A stretch of 64,000 nucleotides of DNA from Branchipolynoe longqiensis (taxonomy: Eukaryota; Annelida; Polychaeta; Phyllodocida; Polynoidae). A program made the translations under genes and the position numbers. Below, in pieces: positions 21,369-32,461 of the stretch. Location: assembly GCA_030323885.1 (NCBI GenBank), contig CM059186.1, forward strand, positions 29,311,005 through 29,375,004, given 5' to 3'. How positions within the stretch are numbered: the stretch's first letter is position 1; each line of letters opens with the position of its first letter. The notes under the pieces were generated by a model. That model was not told the DNA's origin, ran no database searches, and saw only the letters and a program-made list of their open reading frames with translations.

Positions 21369-22160
21369 GTGCTGGTGGTGCTGGTGGTGCTGGCGGTGCT
21401 GGGGGTGCTGGTGGTGTTGGTGGTGCTGGTGGTGCTGGTGGGGCTGGTGGTGCTGGTGGTGCTGGTGGTGCTAGTGGTGCTGGTGATGCTGGTGGTGGCG
21501 GTGGTGCTGGTGGTGCTGGTAGTGCTGGTGGTGGCAGTGGTGCTGGTGGTGCTGGTGGTGGCGGCGGTGGTGCTGGTGGTGCTGGTGCTGCTGGTGTTGT
21601 TGGTGTTGCTGGTGTTGTTGGTGGTGCTGGTGGTGCTGGTGGTGCTGGTGGTGCTGGTGGTGGCGGTGGTGCTGGTGGTGCTGGTAGTGCTGGTGGTGCT
21701 GGTGGTGCTGGTGGTGCTGGTTGTGGTGGTGGGGGTGCTGGTGGTGCTGGTGGTGCTGGTGGTGTTGGTGGTGCTGGTGGTGCTGGTGGTGTTGGTGGTG
21801 CTGGTGGTGCTGGTGGTGTTGGTGGTGCTGGTGGTGCTGGTGGTGCTGGTGGTGCTGGTGGTGTTGGTGGTGTGGTGGTGGTGCTGGTGGTGCTGGTGGT
21901 GCTGGTGGTGCTGGTGGTGCTGGTAGTGCTGGTGGTGCTGGTGGTGCTGGTGGTGCTGGTGGTGCTGGTGGTGCTGGTGGTGCTGGTGGTGCTGGTGTTG
22001 CTGGTGTTGTTGGTGGTGCTGGTGGTGCTGGTGGTGCTGGTAGTGGTGGTGGTGCTGGTAGTGGTGGTGGTGCTGGTGGTGCTGTTGGTGCTGTTGGTGC
22101 TGTTGGTGCTGGTGGTGCTGGTGGTGCTGGTGGTGCTGGTGGTGCTGGAGGTGCAGCTGA
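21369..22160 (+). repeat. GGTGGTGCT satellite, 0.8 kb
   Basis: About 88 nine-base units (ggtgctggt in another phase) with variants gttggt, ggcggt and agtggt. Five reading frames stay open for 130-300 codons because the unit contains no stop. The apparent Gly-Ala-Gly, Val-Leu-Val, Trp-Trp-Cys or Thr-Ser-Thr proteins are not credible genes. Confidence 0.95.
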
Positions 22161-22405
22161 GACAGAGTTTATTATATATATTCAGGTCACAGATAGATTT
22201 CTTCATTTTGGTTGTTGTTGGTTCTCTTGTTTTTTGTTGTTTTTTTTCCTGAGAAGTAACAGTGTTTATTTACTAAGATTGACAATCTTTGAAAAAAAGA
22301 TCGATGTACTTGATACTACAAAACACAAAACTTAGAAAAATTGAGGAAAGAGCAATACCCCCATTGCAGACATGGTGTATTTGTTTATACATGTATATGT
22401 CTAAA
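22161..22405. other. unassigned DNA
   Basis: T-rich tract at about 22216-22250, otherwise nothing recognised. Confidence 0.3.
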
Positions 22406-22407
22406 CC

Positions 22408-22462
22408 GTCCTGATATGACCTTTGATGTTGCCGGCGCATAAAACTCCAACAACGACTCAAC
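22408..22462 (+). mobile_element. SINE-A 3'-tail fragment
   Basis: cctgatatgacctttgatgt then aaaactccaacaacgac. Confidence 0.65.
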
Positions 22463-22787
22463 TATATGTCTAATATTTCAGCTATATTTCAGCTATATTA
22501 CAGATTATGACTCGACACTTTTTCTGAATTTCACCCGAATCCATCACTGAATGCAGACACCAATTCAAAAATAGCAGTTTTGTACTGATAAAATAATACA
22601 GTATCATTATATTGTCCTTGTGTAAGAGAAAGAAGGAAGGTGTTTATGTAATTTAATTGTTTCCCTTTATGCAGAGATGAGACATGTACAGGCCGATGCC
22701 AACAGTACAGCGGGTGCCTATACGGTTCACAGCTCCCTGGGTACATGTGACCTCAGCAAAGTGCTGGCTGGTTACTGGCGCTGCACT
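22463..22787. other. unassigned DNA
   Basis: Nothing recognised. Confidence 0.3.
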
Positions 22788-23126
22788 CAGCAGTAAATAG
22801 ACCAGATGGGATGGCCGAATGAGATGAGCGTCCATCTCCCATTTTGGTAGATTGTGGAAATTTGAACCGACGGGTTTGGACCTTGGTCGAGTCAAAGCAA
22901 TGACTTCAAAATGTATACTTGTCGCTTTCTATCGAGGTGCTCATCATTAATAGGATAGGGCAAGGGCTGCTTGGCTCAGTGGCAGGATAATGTGACTGAG
23001 TGGGGCAGCACTGTAAAGTCGCCATGAGTGTGCACTGTCACAAGTCAGTAGCCGTCCTCATATGACCTTAGATGTTGCCATGACGTAAAGCTCCAACAAC
23101 CAAGCAACCAACTGGCAGTAATTAGA
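22788..23126 (+). mobile_element. SINE-A, full length with target duplication
   Basis: The SINE body runs from about 22799 (accagatgggatggccgaat) to about 23112 (tccaacaaccaagcaacc). Flanks gcagtaaatag (left) and gcagtaattag (right) are an 11-bp duplication with one mismatch. Confidence 0.88.
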
Positions 23127-23310
23127 TGTGGAGGGGGTTCCTGTGGGGATCTGCGTACAGTGTCCACCGACAAGTGGGGGGGGGGGGGGGTTGAAACACC
23201 ACAAACAAAACTGGAACCAACGGCCAGCCACAACTCACTGATCACCACAGATAAATGGGAGCTTATTCCAAGTGGATGTGGTGTCAGGACAGCTGCAACC
23301 GCAGGGATGG
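23127..23310. other. unassigned DNA with a G homopolymer
   Basis: A run of about 15 G lies at 23177-23191. Confidence 0.3.
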
Positions 23311-23324
23311 TATCCTGCTGAGGA

Positions 23325-23677
23325 GGGTTGGTTGGTTGTTGGAGTTCCTCCTCCTGGAAACATCTACGGTAATATCAGGACGGGTACCGACGTGTGACTT
23401 TGCGCACTGATGACGACTTTATAGTGCTGCCCCACTGGGAGACCAGGCCACCAGCAGGATATCCTACTCAGTCCACTCAGTCACATTATCCTGTCACTGA
23501 GAAAACCAGTCCTTGCCCTATCCTAATCATGCCAAGCACCTGGCTAGGAAGCGACAAGTATAAAATTGTAAGTCATCGGTTCAATTTGACCACGTTTCGA
23601 ACCCTTGGATTCAAATCCCATGATCGACCAAAATGGGAGACGGATGCTCAACTCATTCAGCCATCCTGTCTGGTCCC
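23325..23677 (-). mobile_element. SINE-A, full length with target duplication
   Basis: Tail gttggttggttgttggagtt, body and head (complement of accagacaggatggctgaat). Flanks cctgctgagga (left) and cctgctgagaa (right). Confidence 0.88.
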
Positions 23678-24055
23678 TGCTGAGAAGACAAACCGAGCTG
23701 CAGCGTTACCCTAGGCTTTAGCCACTGTATGGGCGTTGTATGTACATATTATGCTGATATTCCTGATACGGCACACCAGTGGCCTGATGCAATCACCTTT
23801 TCTTCATTTTTATTTCATTGTTGAAAGAGAAAGACAAATAAAGCATGAAGGTACAATGGCTTCCTGTACAATTCCTCAATGGAGAAGTAGTGTGGGAAAT
23901 AACAGTTTATTTAGCAGACAGAGTAGCTCGCGCCTAGACCCAGCCCTCCGAAAGAAAACTATGCAACTTTAAAACGTGTGTAGTGGTCTGCACTGACCTC
24001 TCAGGCAAGTAACCACATAGACAGGTAGGCGTGGGGAGTGTGTTTATATCAGGGA
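23678..24055. other. unassigned DNA
   Basis: No recognised feature. Confidence 0.3.
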
Positions 24056-24131
24056 GCCTAGGTGGTGTAATGGTTAGCACACTGGCCCGGAATGCAAAGA
24101 GATGTGGGTTCGAATCCCACTCTAGGCGCAA
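24056..24131 (+). tRNA. tRNA-like sequence, probable pseudogene or SINE head
   Basis: gcctaggtggtgtaatggtt starts a tRNA-sized unit with box A (tggtgtaatggttagcac) and box B (gggttcgaatcccac). The ends gcctagg and tctaggc pair as an acceptor stem. The anticodon arm (ctggcccggaatgcaaag) does not form a good 5-bp stem with a 7-nt loop, so a working tRNA is unlikely. D-arm wording resembles Gln/Glu-type tRNAs, but no isotype can be assigned. Confidence 0.55.
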
Positions 24132-24430
24132 TATTTCCCATTTTCATCACCCCCATGACACGCGCCTTGTGACAGACAAGCGCCAGCTCATACCGGAAGT
24201 CTGTCAGGATGCGCAGGCGCGGACATAAAGGGGTGGTGGGTCGTGGGTGGGGGGTTTGGGGGGGTTGGGGGGGGTGGAGGGAAGTGGGTCCCTCTCGAGA
24301 CTGAGTGTTGACAATCATCTCAGCCAGCTAGCTGATGGGGCGGGTGAGTAGGAGATGAGGGTGTTTGGTTTCTGTATATAGCCCACACCGAACCGCGCTG
24401 TGCACCAGTGTCCGCTCACCAAGTGAAGGA
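24132..24430. other. unassigned DNA with G-rich patch
   Basis: 24224-24290 is G/T-rich (ggggggttggggggggtgg). No gene is visible. Confidence 0.35.
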
Positions 24431-24433
24431 AGA

Positions 24434-24470
<37 letters not shown>
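24434..24470. repeat. (TA)n microsatellite
   Basis: About 18 TA units. Confidence 0.95.
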
Positions 24471-24477
<7 letters not shown>

Positions 24478-24599
24478 TAGCTGTGGGTTGCAGAGGCTAC
24501 AGACAGGGCATTGTAGCCTTCTCAGAGAGAGTCATATGTCATTGTCAGCCACCGGCCACGGAGGTACATTGTTATCTGGACTACGCCGAGAGGGGGCGC

Positions 24600-25432
24600 T
24601 GTGAAAGGCCGGTCAGACGTGGTCGGAAGGTGGCGCTGTGAGGCTGGTTTAGATGTGTTCAGAAAGGGGCGCTCTGATGTTGGTTTAGATGTTGTCAGAA
24701 GGTGGCGCTGTGAGGTTGGTTTGGATGTGTTCAGAAGAGGGCACTCTGAGGTTGGTTTGGATGTAGTCAGAAGGTGGCGCTGTGAGGTTGGTTCAGATGC
24801 AGGCAGAAGGGGGCGCTGTGAGGTTGGTTTAGATGTGTTCAGAAGGGGGTGCTCTGAGGTGGGTTTAGATGTTGTCAGAAGGTGGTGCTGTGAGGTCGGT
24901 TCAGATGCAGGCAGAAGGGGGCACTCTGAGGTTGGTTTGGATGTTGTCAGAAGGTGGCACTGTGAAGTTGGTTCGCATGTAGTCGGAAGGGGGCACTCTG
25001 AGGTTGGTTTAGATGTGTTCAGAAGGGGGCACTCTGAGGTTGGTTTAGATGTGTTCAGAAGGGGGCACTTTGAGGTTGGTTAAGATGTGTTCAGAAGGAG
25101 GCCCTCTGAGGTTGGTTTGGATGTGGTCAGAAAGGGGTGCTGTGAGGTTGGTTTGGATGTAGTTGGAAGGGGGCACTCTGAGGTTGGTTTAGATGTGTTC
25201 AGAAGGAGGCCCTCTGAGGTTAGTTTGGATGTGGTCAGAAGGGGGTGCTGTGAGGTTGGTTTGGATGTAGTTGGAAGGGGGCACTCTGAGGTTGGTTGGG
25301 ATGTAGTCAGAAGGGGGCGCTCTGAGGTTGGTTTGGATGTGGTCAGAAGGGGGCGCTGTGAGCTTGGTTTTGATGTAGGCAGAAGGGGGGCACTCTGAGG
25401 TTGGTTCGGATGTAGGCAGAAAGAGGGGGGGG
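24600..25432 (+). repeat. 36-bp minisatellite
   Basis: The unit gttggtttagatgtgttcag plus aagggggcactctgag recurs about 23 times without a frame break, since 36 is a multiple of 3. One frame therefore encodes a 12-residue repeat (VGLDVVRRGRSE-like). It is broken once by TAA at 25081, and there are matching open frames on the other strand. It is treated as satellite. Confidence 0.92.
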
Positions 25433-25790
25433 GGATGTGAGGTTGGTACTGAGGGGGGACTGCGATGCGGTTCACACCATTATACATAAGAGCCGGCCCA
25501 TGCGCGAGCAGTCCGGGAGAGGTGTTTAAGTATCCAGAGAATATGGTCTTGCTTCCCCAATGCATGATTACTTCAGGAAGGCCGAGCCTCGGTTTCATCA
25601 CTCGTTATAGGATACAACGGCGAGACACCTAGTAAGGTACACTTAACCTTTGCACCTGTGCACCTTCACACATGAGCCACTCACCCTCTTCTTCTAAGGA
25701 TATATTCTCCATTGGAATGCAATGGAAAATGTCATTGCCGTTATATTAGTCGGTAGACGGACACCAAGGTCACGTGATGCTCTAGGCCAG
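25433..25790. other. unassigned DNA
   Basis: No feature recognised. Confidence 0.3.
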
Positions 25791-25799
25791 GATGACAGC

Positions 25800-26345
25800 C
25801 ACTGAAGACCCCCTCCTCTCCATCCCTCCCGCCTCCTCCCGACTCGCGCCTGCCCGACCCCGGCCAAGCACCGTGTCAAGGCGCACAGAGTCCCCCTATC
25901 TGTCGGTGCCACACAATGTATGCTCCGTCCCCTCCGGTTCTTGGTCCTACAAAGCCGCACAAGCACTTTGCTCTTAGCTGGGTTCAGCCCTGCTTCCGCT
26001 CAGTTGAACTCAGTCTGGTCCCTTCCCGGGTCACCTCCCCTCCACACCTGCTCATCTGCCCCCTTATGCGCCCTCCCATCCTTCACCCTGGCTCTACCGT
26101 TCCTCCCGCCTTCACCCCGGCTCTACCGTTCCTCCCCGCCTTCACTCCGGCTCCCTCTCCCCGGCCTTCACCCCGACCTCTCCCTCTCCTCCCCACGTTC
26201 ACCCAGATCTCCCCATCCTCCGCCCTCACCCCGGCCCCCCCCCCCAACCTGCCTTCAACCGGGCTACCCCTATCCCCTCGCCCTCAGCCCGGCTATCCCC
26301 GTCCCCCCGTCTTCAGCCCAGCTCTCCCCGGCCCTTTTGTCTCGC
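25800..26345 (+). repeat. C-rich degenerate minisatellite
   Basis: Units such as cttcaccccggctctaccgt tcctcccgc, pyrimidine-rich on the plus strand. Several overlapping proline-rich frames exist and none is called. Confidence 0.75.
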
Positions 26346-26411
26346 CTGGTGGAGCCATCTGCTACTTCCTCCCCGCCTGCCACTTGCTAAAAATTTCAAA
26401 AGTTCATAAAG

Positions 26412-26599
26412 TATATACAGTAAAACTTCTCTAAATCGACCAACCTTGGGACCGAATTTAAGCAGTCCAATTAGGGAGGTGCTTGGTTTAAGGAGTTAGA
26501 ATATGGTTACAATGACATTTTTGGGACACAAATAAAGCGATCGATATAGGGGAGTGGTCGATCTGTGGAGGTGGTCGGTTAGGGAGGCTTTACTGTATG
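26412..26599. mobile_element. short pogo-like MITE
   Basis: Left end tacagtaaaacttctctaaa with tcgaccaacc, right end ggtcggttagggaggctttactgta. The TIR is imperfect (about 30 bp) with TA at both edges. The body of about 130 bp has no coding capacity. Confidence 0.7.
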
Positions 26600-26855
26600 T
26601 TAATTCATGCGCATCCTCCTCTGGTACCCCCTCGCCCCCTCCCCCGCCCCTGCCCCAACACACACATACAATGCGCATGTCACATCGTTGAGCTTACCTG
26701 GGATAAATGGGCTCCTGCACACTTTCTAACTGCGCATGCGTGACCACCATTCGGCGGAGGTCAATTACCAATTGGTGAATAATGTAATTGACAAGGCGTG
26801 CCCTGGATCCCAATTCTAATAATAGATCAGCGGGGCTGAACCCGGGTCACTCCGA
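26600..26855. other. unassigned DNA
   Basis: Nothing recognised. Confidence 0.3.
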
Positions 26856-26857
26856 CT

Positions 26858-27150
26858 TCACCCCGGCTCCCCCCCCCCTTCCCCACCTTCACCCCGGCCC
26901 CCCTCCTCCCCCCGACTTCACCCTGGCTCCCCCCTCATCCCTGTCTTCACTCCGGCTCCCCCTCCTCCCCCGCCTTCACCCCGGCCCCCCTCCTCCTCCC
27001 CCCGACTTCACTCTTGCTCCCCCCTCCTCCTCCCCCCGACTTCACTCTGGCTCCCCCCTCTTCTCCCCCCCCGCCTTCACTCCGGCTCTCCCCCATCTCC
27101 CCGCCTTCACCCCGGCTCTCCCCCTCCACCCCACCCCACGCCTCCATCCT
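26858..27150 (+). repeat. C-rich minisatellite, about 30-33 bp unit
   Basis: The unit cttcaccccggctcccccct plus cctccccccga recurs about 9 times. It shares the cttcaccccggctc core with 26090-26170, so both arrays may derive from one. Confidence 0.85.
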
Positions 27151-27410
27151 CACCCCCCGACGTCATCCACTAACCTTACGCCACGCCACCAGATGGCGCC
27201 AACACGCGTTTCTCATTTGGCGTGGACAATTCATTAATCAGCGGATATCGTCTTCTTCTGCACGTCCTGACACACCTAAGCATGGACGATGTAGGCCACC
27301 GGGCTGGCGTTTGAGCTTACTATTCTTAGTCTAGGTGATGGAGAGCTTCTTCTTTGTAGACGAGGGACTCGTGGGGCGGGGGTTCTAGGCGTGGGGGGAT
27401 GGTGGGCGAA
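27151..27410. other. unassigned DNA
   Basis: Nothing recognised. Confidence 0.3.
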
Positions 27411-27429
27411 GGAATATATGTAGTATATA

Positions 27430-27815
27430 TATGCTTAGTATCTATGGTGTGGTGTGTATGGTCTGCATGGTGTGCATGGTACTTGCGGTACTCAGGGTAC
27501 TTGCGGTACTTGCGGTATTTACGGTACTTAGGTACGTATGTACTCACGGTACGTATGGTACATATGTATTTACGGTACATAGGTGCACATGGTGCATACG
27601 GTAATATGCACGTCCCGTACTTACGGTACGTTCGGTACTTCGACAGTTATGGTACCTCGGCAGTTACGGTACTTATGGTAATTACGGTACTTTTGGTATG
27701 TATGGTACGTATGGTATGTATGGTACTTATGGTACGTGTGGTACTATGTTACTTATGGTACTTATGTTACCTATGTTACTTATGGTACTTATGGTACTGT
27801 TGGTACGTATGCAGG
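27430..27815 (+). repeat. GGTACTTAY-type 9-10 bp minisatellite
   Basis: ggtacttgcggtactcaggg and ggtacttatggtacgtatgg style units, about 40 copies. A related stretch resumes at 28219-28290. Confidence 0.88.
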
Positions 27816-28215
27816 TATGCAGGTATAGCAATACCTCAGGGAGTTTGACGCCCCTGCCTTGCAGAGTTGTAAACCACTGCCTTGTGGTACAGGTCCTTGA
27901 CAGAACCGAAGGCTAAGGGAGCAAACCCTAAACAGAAAACCATGTCACTGTGGCAGCATTAAGGGCGGTTGATGTATGGAACTCCCAACATCTCCCGACC
28001 AGCCACTGCAGGGACAAATAGTTTTGCGCCTGCCTTGACATGTTCTTGCCGGTGTGAAACCTCTATTTGCTCCCCGAGAGAGTGCCGCTGGTAACTTGCA
28101 AAAGCCAGCAGCACTTCAACACTTTTGCAGGCAGCTTTCATGAAATGTAAAATGGAAAGCGGCAGTCAAGTAATGAAAGCAGTCTTTGTCGCATCGCGAC
28201 CGACAGCATGATGAT
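27816..28215. other. insert between two blocks of GGTAC repeat, unassigned
   Basis: About 400 bp of non-repetitive DNA interrupts the GGTAC array. It contains no motif I recognise, but its position suggests an insertion. Confidence 0.4.
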
Positions 28216-28218
28216 GAT

Positions 28219-28292
28219 GATGGTACGTATGGTTTGTATGGTACATATTGGTACATATGGTACACAGGGTTCGTATTGGTACGTATGGTAGG
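28219..28292 (+). repeat. GGTAC array, right block
   Basis: gatggtacgtatggtttgta through ggtacgtatggtagg. Confidence 0.75.
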
Positions 28293-28422
28293 AAGCGACA
28301 AGTATCAACTATTAAGTCATTGGTTTGACTAGACTTGGGTTCAAATCCCATTAGTTCGAGTCCCACGGTCTACCAAAAAGGGAGACGGACCCTCAACTCA
28401 TTCGGCCATCCCGTCTGGTCTT
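28290..28422 (-). mobile_element. SINE-A, 5' part only
   Basis: From the body (aagcgacaagtatcaac) through a doubled B box to the head complement (cattcggccatcccgtctgg). Confidence 0.8.
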
Positions 28423-28473
28423 TCCCGTATGGTTGTTCACGCATGCTGAGCACCATTAGTCCACGCAGCGCAC

Positions 28474-28945
28474 CCTAGGGCTGTAATCGATTAAGACGAC
28501 ACGAGCGACTCGGGTCACCGGAGTCATCAGAATTTCAAATCGAACACTGCGAGTAGAGTCGACAAATACACGTGCCGTGTGCAAAACAACCCGACCCCAG
28601 TCACCCACCTCTTGGCTGGGGTTTGCAAGGAGCGATGACGTCACATTTGCGCTGGTAGCGTCCTGCAGCATAACAGCAACCAGTACCAGTCATACATATT
28701 TCTTTTTGGTAATAACATAGATTAATAAAATGGAAATATCACTAAACTTTGCTATCATAAAAATAGTTAAATCATATTTTGCTGTAATTATATCGGCTAC
28801 TAAAAAAACTAATAAAACGGCCACCATTTTTGTCACCCGAGCATGGAGAAGCTTATTCGATTATTCGACCCGAGTCTGCAGGATGTGCGCATGCGCTAAA
28901 AAGTGGCTCGGGTGACCAGAGTCGATTAATCGATTACGCCCTAGG
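28474..28945. mobile_element. TIR element with ATCGATTAA ends
   Basis: Left cctagggctgtaatcgatta a and right ttaatcgattacgccctagg are inverted. Sub-terminal gacgacacgagcgactcggg, then tcaccggagtc, pairs with gtggctcgggtgaccagagtc. The total arm is about 60 bp and the interior is non-coding. Confidence 0.85.
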
Positions 28946-29285
28946 TGTCAATAACTGACTGGTGGATGTGCCACCTCGCTTTGTCTCAGTGCTTGTCTAG
29001 TGGGACGTGGCCACTCTGCCCCCCCCCCTACCCACCCACCCACCCACTCACCCCGACCCTCAAGTTGAGGGTAGATAAGTATAGCATACCAGGGGAGGGG
29101 GGTGGGGTGATGAATGGGTGGTGGGGAGGGGGGAATGAGACAAGCTGGTGTTGGAATGAATAGGGTGTTGATCTGAAGAAGAATTCTCCATAAGAAGTGG
29201 TTATATACTGCCTCATATATCTGGCACGTTGTGGGTATATGCTAGGGGCAGGTGTGGGGTGGTTGGCACGGGATAGGATATAGTA
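28946..29285. other. unassigned DNA with C- and G-rich patches
   Basis: ccccccccctacccacccac at 29020-29045 and a G-rich stretch at 29090-29130. Confidence 0.35.
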
Positions 29286-29287
29286 AT

Positions 29288-29470
29288 ACCATTTTTGTGT
29301 GTGTGGTAAATATGTTTATTCTAATGAATAAGTCTTTTGTCAGTGCCGAAGCACTGGTCTTCCAGGCATTTTTCAATTCAGGGTTATTTACACAAAAGGT
29401 ACACAATTTGCAGCATGTAACACAATGACATTCTGTAACCCAAAAGTTCCATAGCATTAACATTTAATTG
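29288..29470 (-). repeat. dispersed repeat D, copy 2
   Basis: tatgtttattctaatgaata and gccgaagcactggtcttcc are shared with 14460-14525. The rest has diverged. Confidence 0.6.
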
Positions 29471-29479
29471 TACACACAT

Positions 29480-30332
29480 TGGTGGAGAGTGTACAATGGA
29501 ACACAGTACAGCACATCCAGTCACACTCTACATCTTGTCTTGCAGTATAGTACGCAATGGTTGGTGATATGCGTACTGTCACAATAGTGACAGTGATTTA
29601 CATATTATGTTAGTTGGCACATAGTACTGGTGTCACTGGGGTTCAGCTCGTGTCCCAGAACCGAGATTGAAAGGTACAGAATATGTCACACAGTACACGA
29701 TGGGTTGTGTTATTCCTACTGTCACACTACTAACGATGAGTGTGCAGATTTGAAATACGCAATAAGTGGTGTTATGGTTACTGTCACACAATTATCAGGG
29801 ACGGAATAGATTGTTAAACAGTACACAATGGGGCAGGTGTTATGCCTACTGTCACACTACTGACAGGGACTGCACAGACGCTGTCACACAGTGCACAATG
29901 GGTGGTGCTATGCCTACTGTCACACTACTGACATGGACTGCACAGACGCTGTCACACAGTGCACAGTGGGTTGTGTTATGCCTACTGTCACACTACTGAC
30001 AGAAACTACACAGATAACAATGGGTGGTGTTATGCCTACTGTCACACTACTGACAGGGACTGCACATACGCTGTCACAGTGTGCACAATGGGTTGTGTTA
30101 TGCCTCCTGTCACACTACTGACAGAGACTGCACAGATGCTGTCACACAGTGCACAATGGGTGGTGATATGCCTACTGTCCCACTACTGACAGTGCACGCA
30201 CATAAACTGTCACACAGTGCACAATGGGTGGTGCTATGCCTACGCTTCACACTACTGACAGCACCTGCACATACAATGTCACATAGTGCACAGTGGGTTG
30301 TGTTATACTTACTGTCACACTACTGACAGGGA
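29480..30332 (+). repeat. 68-bp minisatellite
   Basis: The unit acactactgacagggactgc then acagacgctgtcacacagtg then cacaatgggtggtgctatgc recurs about every 68 bp. It is clearest at 29845-30330, with diverged units to the left. Open frames of about 76-80 codons simply repeat. Confidence 0.88.
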
Positions 30333-30596
30333 CCACGCCTAACTACTACCTGTGCCGCATAAGTGCCTATCACGTGACCACGACATATCTGGGCGGATGT
30401 GAAGCATTGTGGATGCCTTGCAAGCCGCCAGGCGGCGGCACCTACGGACAGCTTAGTGGGTAAAAGGTGCTGTGTCTAGTTGAGTAGCAGGGAATAATCC
30501 CACAGGGCCGAGGTGTGTGTATTTCAGCGGAAGAAAGCCAGTAGAGTCCTGCAGACTGACTGGCACCCCAGTCCAACACCCTGGTCTAACTAGACC
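30333..30596. other. unassigned DNA
   Basis: No gene is recognised. The last 100 bp contain ctgactggcaccccagtcca, which resembles the complement of words in the 42-bp array at 31440. Confidence 0.35.
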
Positions 30597-30597
30597 C

Positions 30598-31438
30598 AGA
30601 GCGCGTGTATATAAACAGATGAGAGGGACAACTCCCGCGAAAATCGGTAACATAGGCTACAGTGGCGCCTCGCGCTGTCATTGTTGAACAAGCTTTGAGT
30701 TTGACGGTACGTGCAGTGCAAAACATTAGTTTTATTCAAAATTAATAGAAATCCAGAACCCTAACCTTATAAATTTAATATAATGTTTTTGGTAAACATG
30801 TTTTCTATATCTGTTCCAAGCGGTTTGTGTCTAGGTCATGTGGTTTTAGAGATATTTAAGTATTTCTGTATGAAGATTGCTCAACGCCATTGACAATGCA
30901 TTGACTTATTGAGTTTGCCGGTACGCGCAGTGCAAAAACGTCGATTTTATTCAAAATTAATAGAAATCCAGAACCCTACCCGTATCAATTTAATATAATC
31001 TTTTTGGTAAACATGTTTTCTATGTGTATTCCAATCAGTTTGTTTCTAGGTGTTGTGATTTTAGAGATATTTAACGTTTTCTGTATGAAGATTGCTCACT
31101 GCCATTGACAATGCATTGAGTTTGCTGTACGTACAGTGCAAAACGTTAATTTTATTCAAAATTAATAGAAATGCAGAACTCTAACCATATAAATTGAATA
31201 TAGTCTCATCGTTGAATATGTTTTCTATATGTGTTCCAAACAGTTTGTTTCTATGTGGTGTAGTTTTAGAGATATTTCACTTTTTCTGTATGAAGATTGC
31301 ACACAACCATTGACAATGCATTGAGTTTGCCCATATGCATAAACTGTTCAACAACCACCACTTGGAGCGCCACAGTCGGCAGCTGTTACACGGTCTAGTA
31401 TGAGAGTATTCCCTCTCATCTGTCTATATACACGCTCT
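30598..31438. mobile_element. inverted-repeat element enclosing three tandem ~207-bp units
   Basis: Outer arms: gcgtgtatataaacagatga at 30603 on the left, and its complement tcatctgtctatatacacgc at about 31417-31436 on the right. Inner arms: cagtggcgcctc and gagcgccacagtc; ttgttgaaca and tgttcaacaa. Between them the word gagtttgc/acggtacgtgcagtg recurs at 30697, 30911, 31118 and 31323 (spacings 214, 207, 205). Each unit has attcaaaattaatagaaatc and ctgtatgaagattgct. There is no coding capacity. Confidence 0.82.
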
Positions 31439-31439
31439 C

Positions 31440-31800
31440 TGCGAGACCGACGGACTGGTACCCGGGCCCAACACCAGTCGAGCGATGCCGACCGACTGGT
31501 ACCCATGCCTGCACAACACGCGGTTTAGCGAGACCAACCGACAATCACCAGGACCCAAGCTGATCAGTTAATGCCAACCGTCGGGTTTCCGGACCCACCC
31601 CAGTTTATTGATACCAACCGACGGGTGCCCGGGCCTAACTCAAGTCAAATGATACCTTTCAAGGAGCACTGTGTCCCGACCCAATTGAGCAATGCCGACC
31701 AACAGGTACCTGAGCCCAACCCTCCGGTCTAGCGATGGAGACCGACGGGTCCCCGGGCCTAGCGTCAGTCCTACAATGGCGACCGACCGGCACCTTGGCC
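31440..31800 (+). repeat. ~42-bp degenerate minisatellite
   Basis: Units begin gaccgacggactggtacccg or a variant and contain ggcccaac and agcgatgcc. About eight copies occur, each strongly diverged. Confidence 0.7.
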
Positions 31801-32095
31801 TTCTGGCCGTCGCGCCTGATGCAGTGTGCACACTGACACACAACGCTGATCTAGAAGCAGGTCATGCACGGCCACCAAGCAGTATATATAAATGCCACGT
31901 TTTAGCGGGTCCTCAACTCAATGGGCCGGGGATTATGGGGATGGGGTGGGGGTGGGGTTGGGGAGGGGCGGGGGCACCTGGGTGCTTCTTGAACGGGATA
32001 GAACAGCATAAAGGGGTCAGCCAGTTTGGCTTCCACGTGAGGGGACTATTGGATGAAAGGGGATGACCTGTACTGTTAGACTGTTGATGTTTGGT
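31801..32095. other. unassigned DNA
   Basis: A G-rich patch lies at 31920-31975. No gene is visible. Confidence 0.3.
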
Positions 32096-32461
32096 TTGAA
32101 ATGATGGTTTGTTTGTTTGTTGTTGTTTTACGTCCCAGCAACATCTAAGGTCATATCAGGACGGGCACCGACTTGTGACAGTGCTCACTCATGGTGACTT
32201 TATAGTGCTTCCCCACTGGAAGACCACGCTGCCAGCACCATGACCTGATATCCCACTCAGTCACATTATCCTGACACTGAGCCAACCAGTCCTTGCCCTA
32301 TCCTAATAATGCTGAGCGACAGGCTAGGAAGCGACAAGTATCAATTTTTAAGTCATTGGTTTGACTCGACCAGGGTTCGAACCCACGACCCCACGATCTA
32401 CCAACACGGGATACGGACGCTCTAACTCATTCGGCCATCCCGTCTGGTCTTGAAATTATGG
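32096..32461 (-). mobile_element. SINE-A, full length with 12-bp target duplication
   Basis: ttgaaatgatgg at 32096-32107 and ttgaaattatgg at 32450-32461 flank a complete copy: tail gtttgtttgttgttgtttta, body, box B gggttcgaacccacgacccc, head complement of accagacgggatggccgaat. Confidence 0.92.

Noticed and set aside
21349..22335. Open frames of 200-300 codons (Gly-Ala, Val-Leu, Trp-Cys, Thr-Ser rich)
   Set aside because: All frames of a stop-free nine-base satellite; open on both strands at once, with no domain.
24056..24131. Functional tRNA gene
   Set aside because: Acceptor ends and B box are good but the anticodon stem does not pair, so it is kept only as tRNA-like.
25916..27334. Proline-rich plus-strand frames
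   Set aside because: Pyrimidine-rich repeat; several overlapping frames open and no conserved domain.
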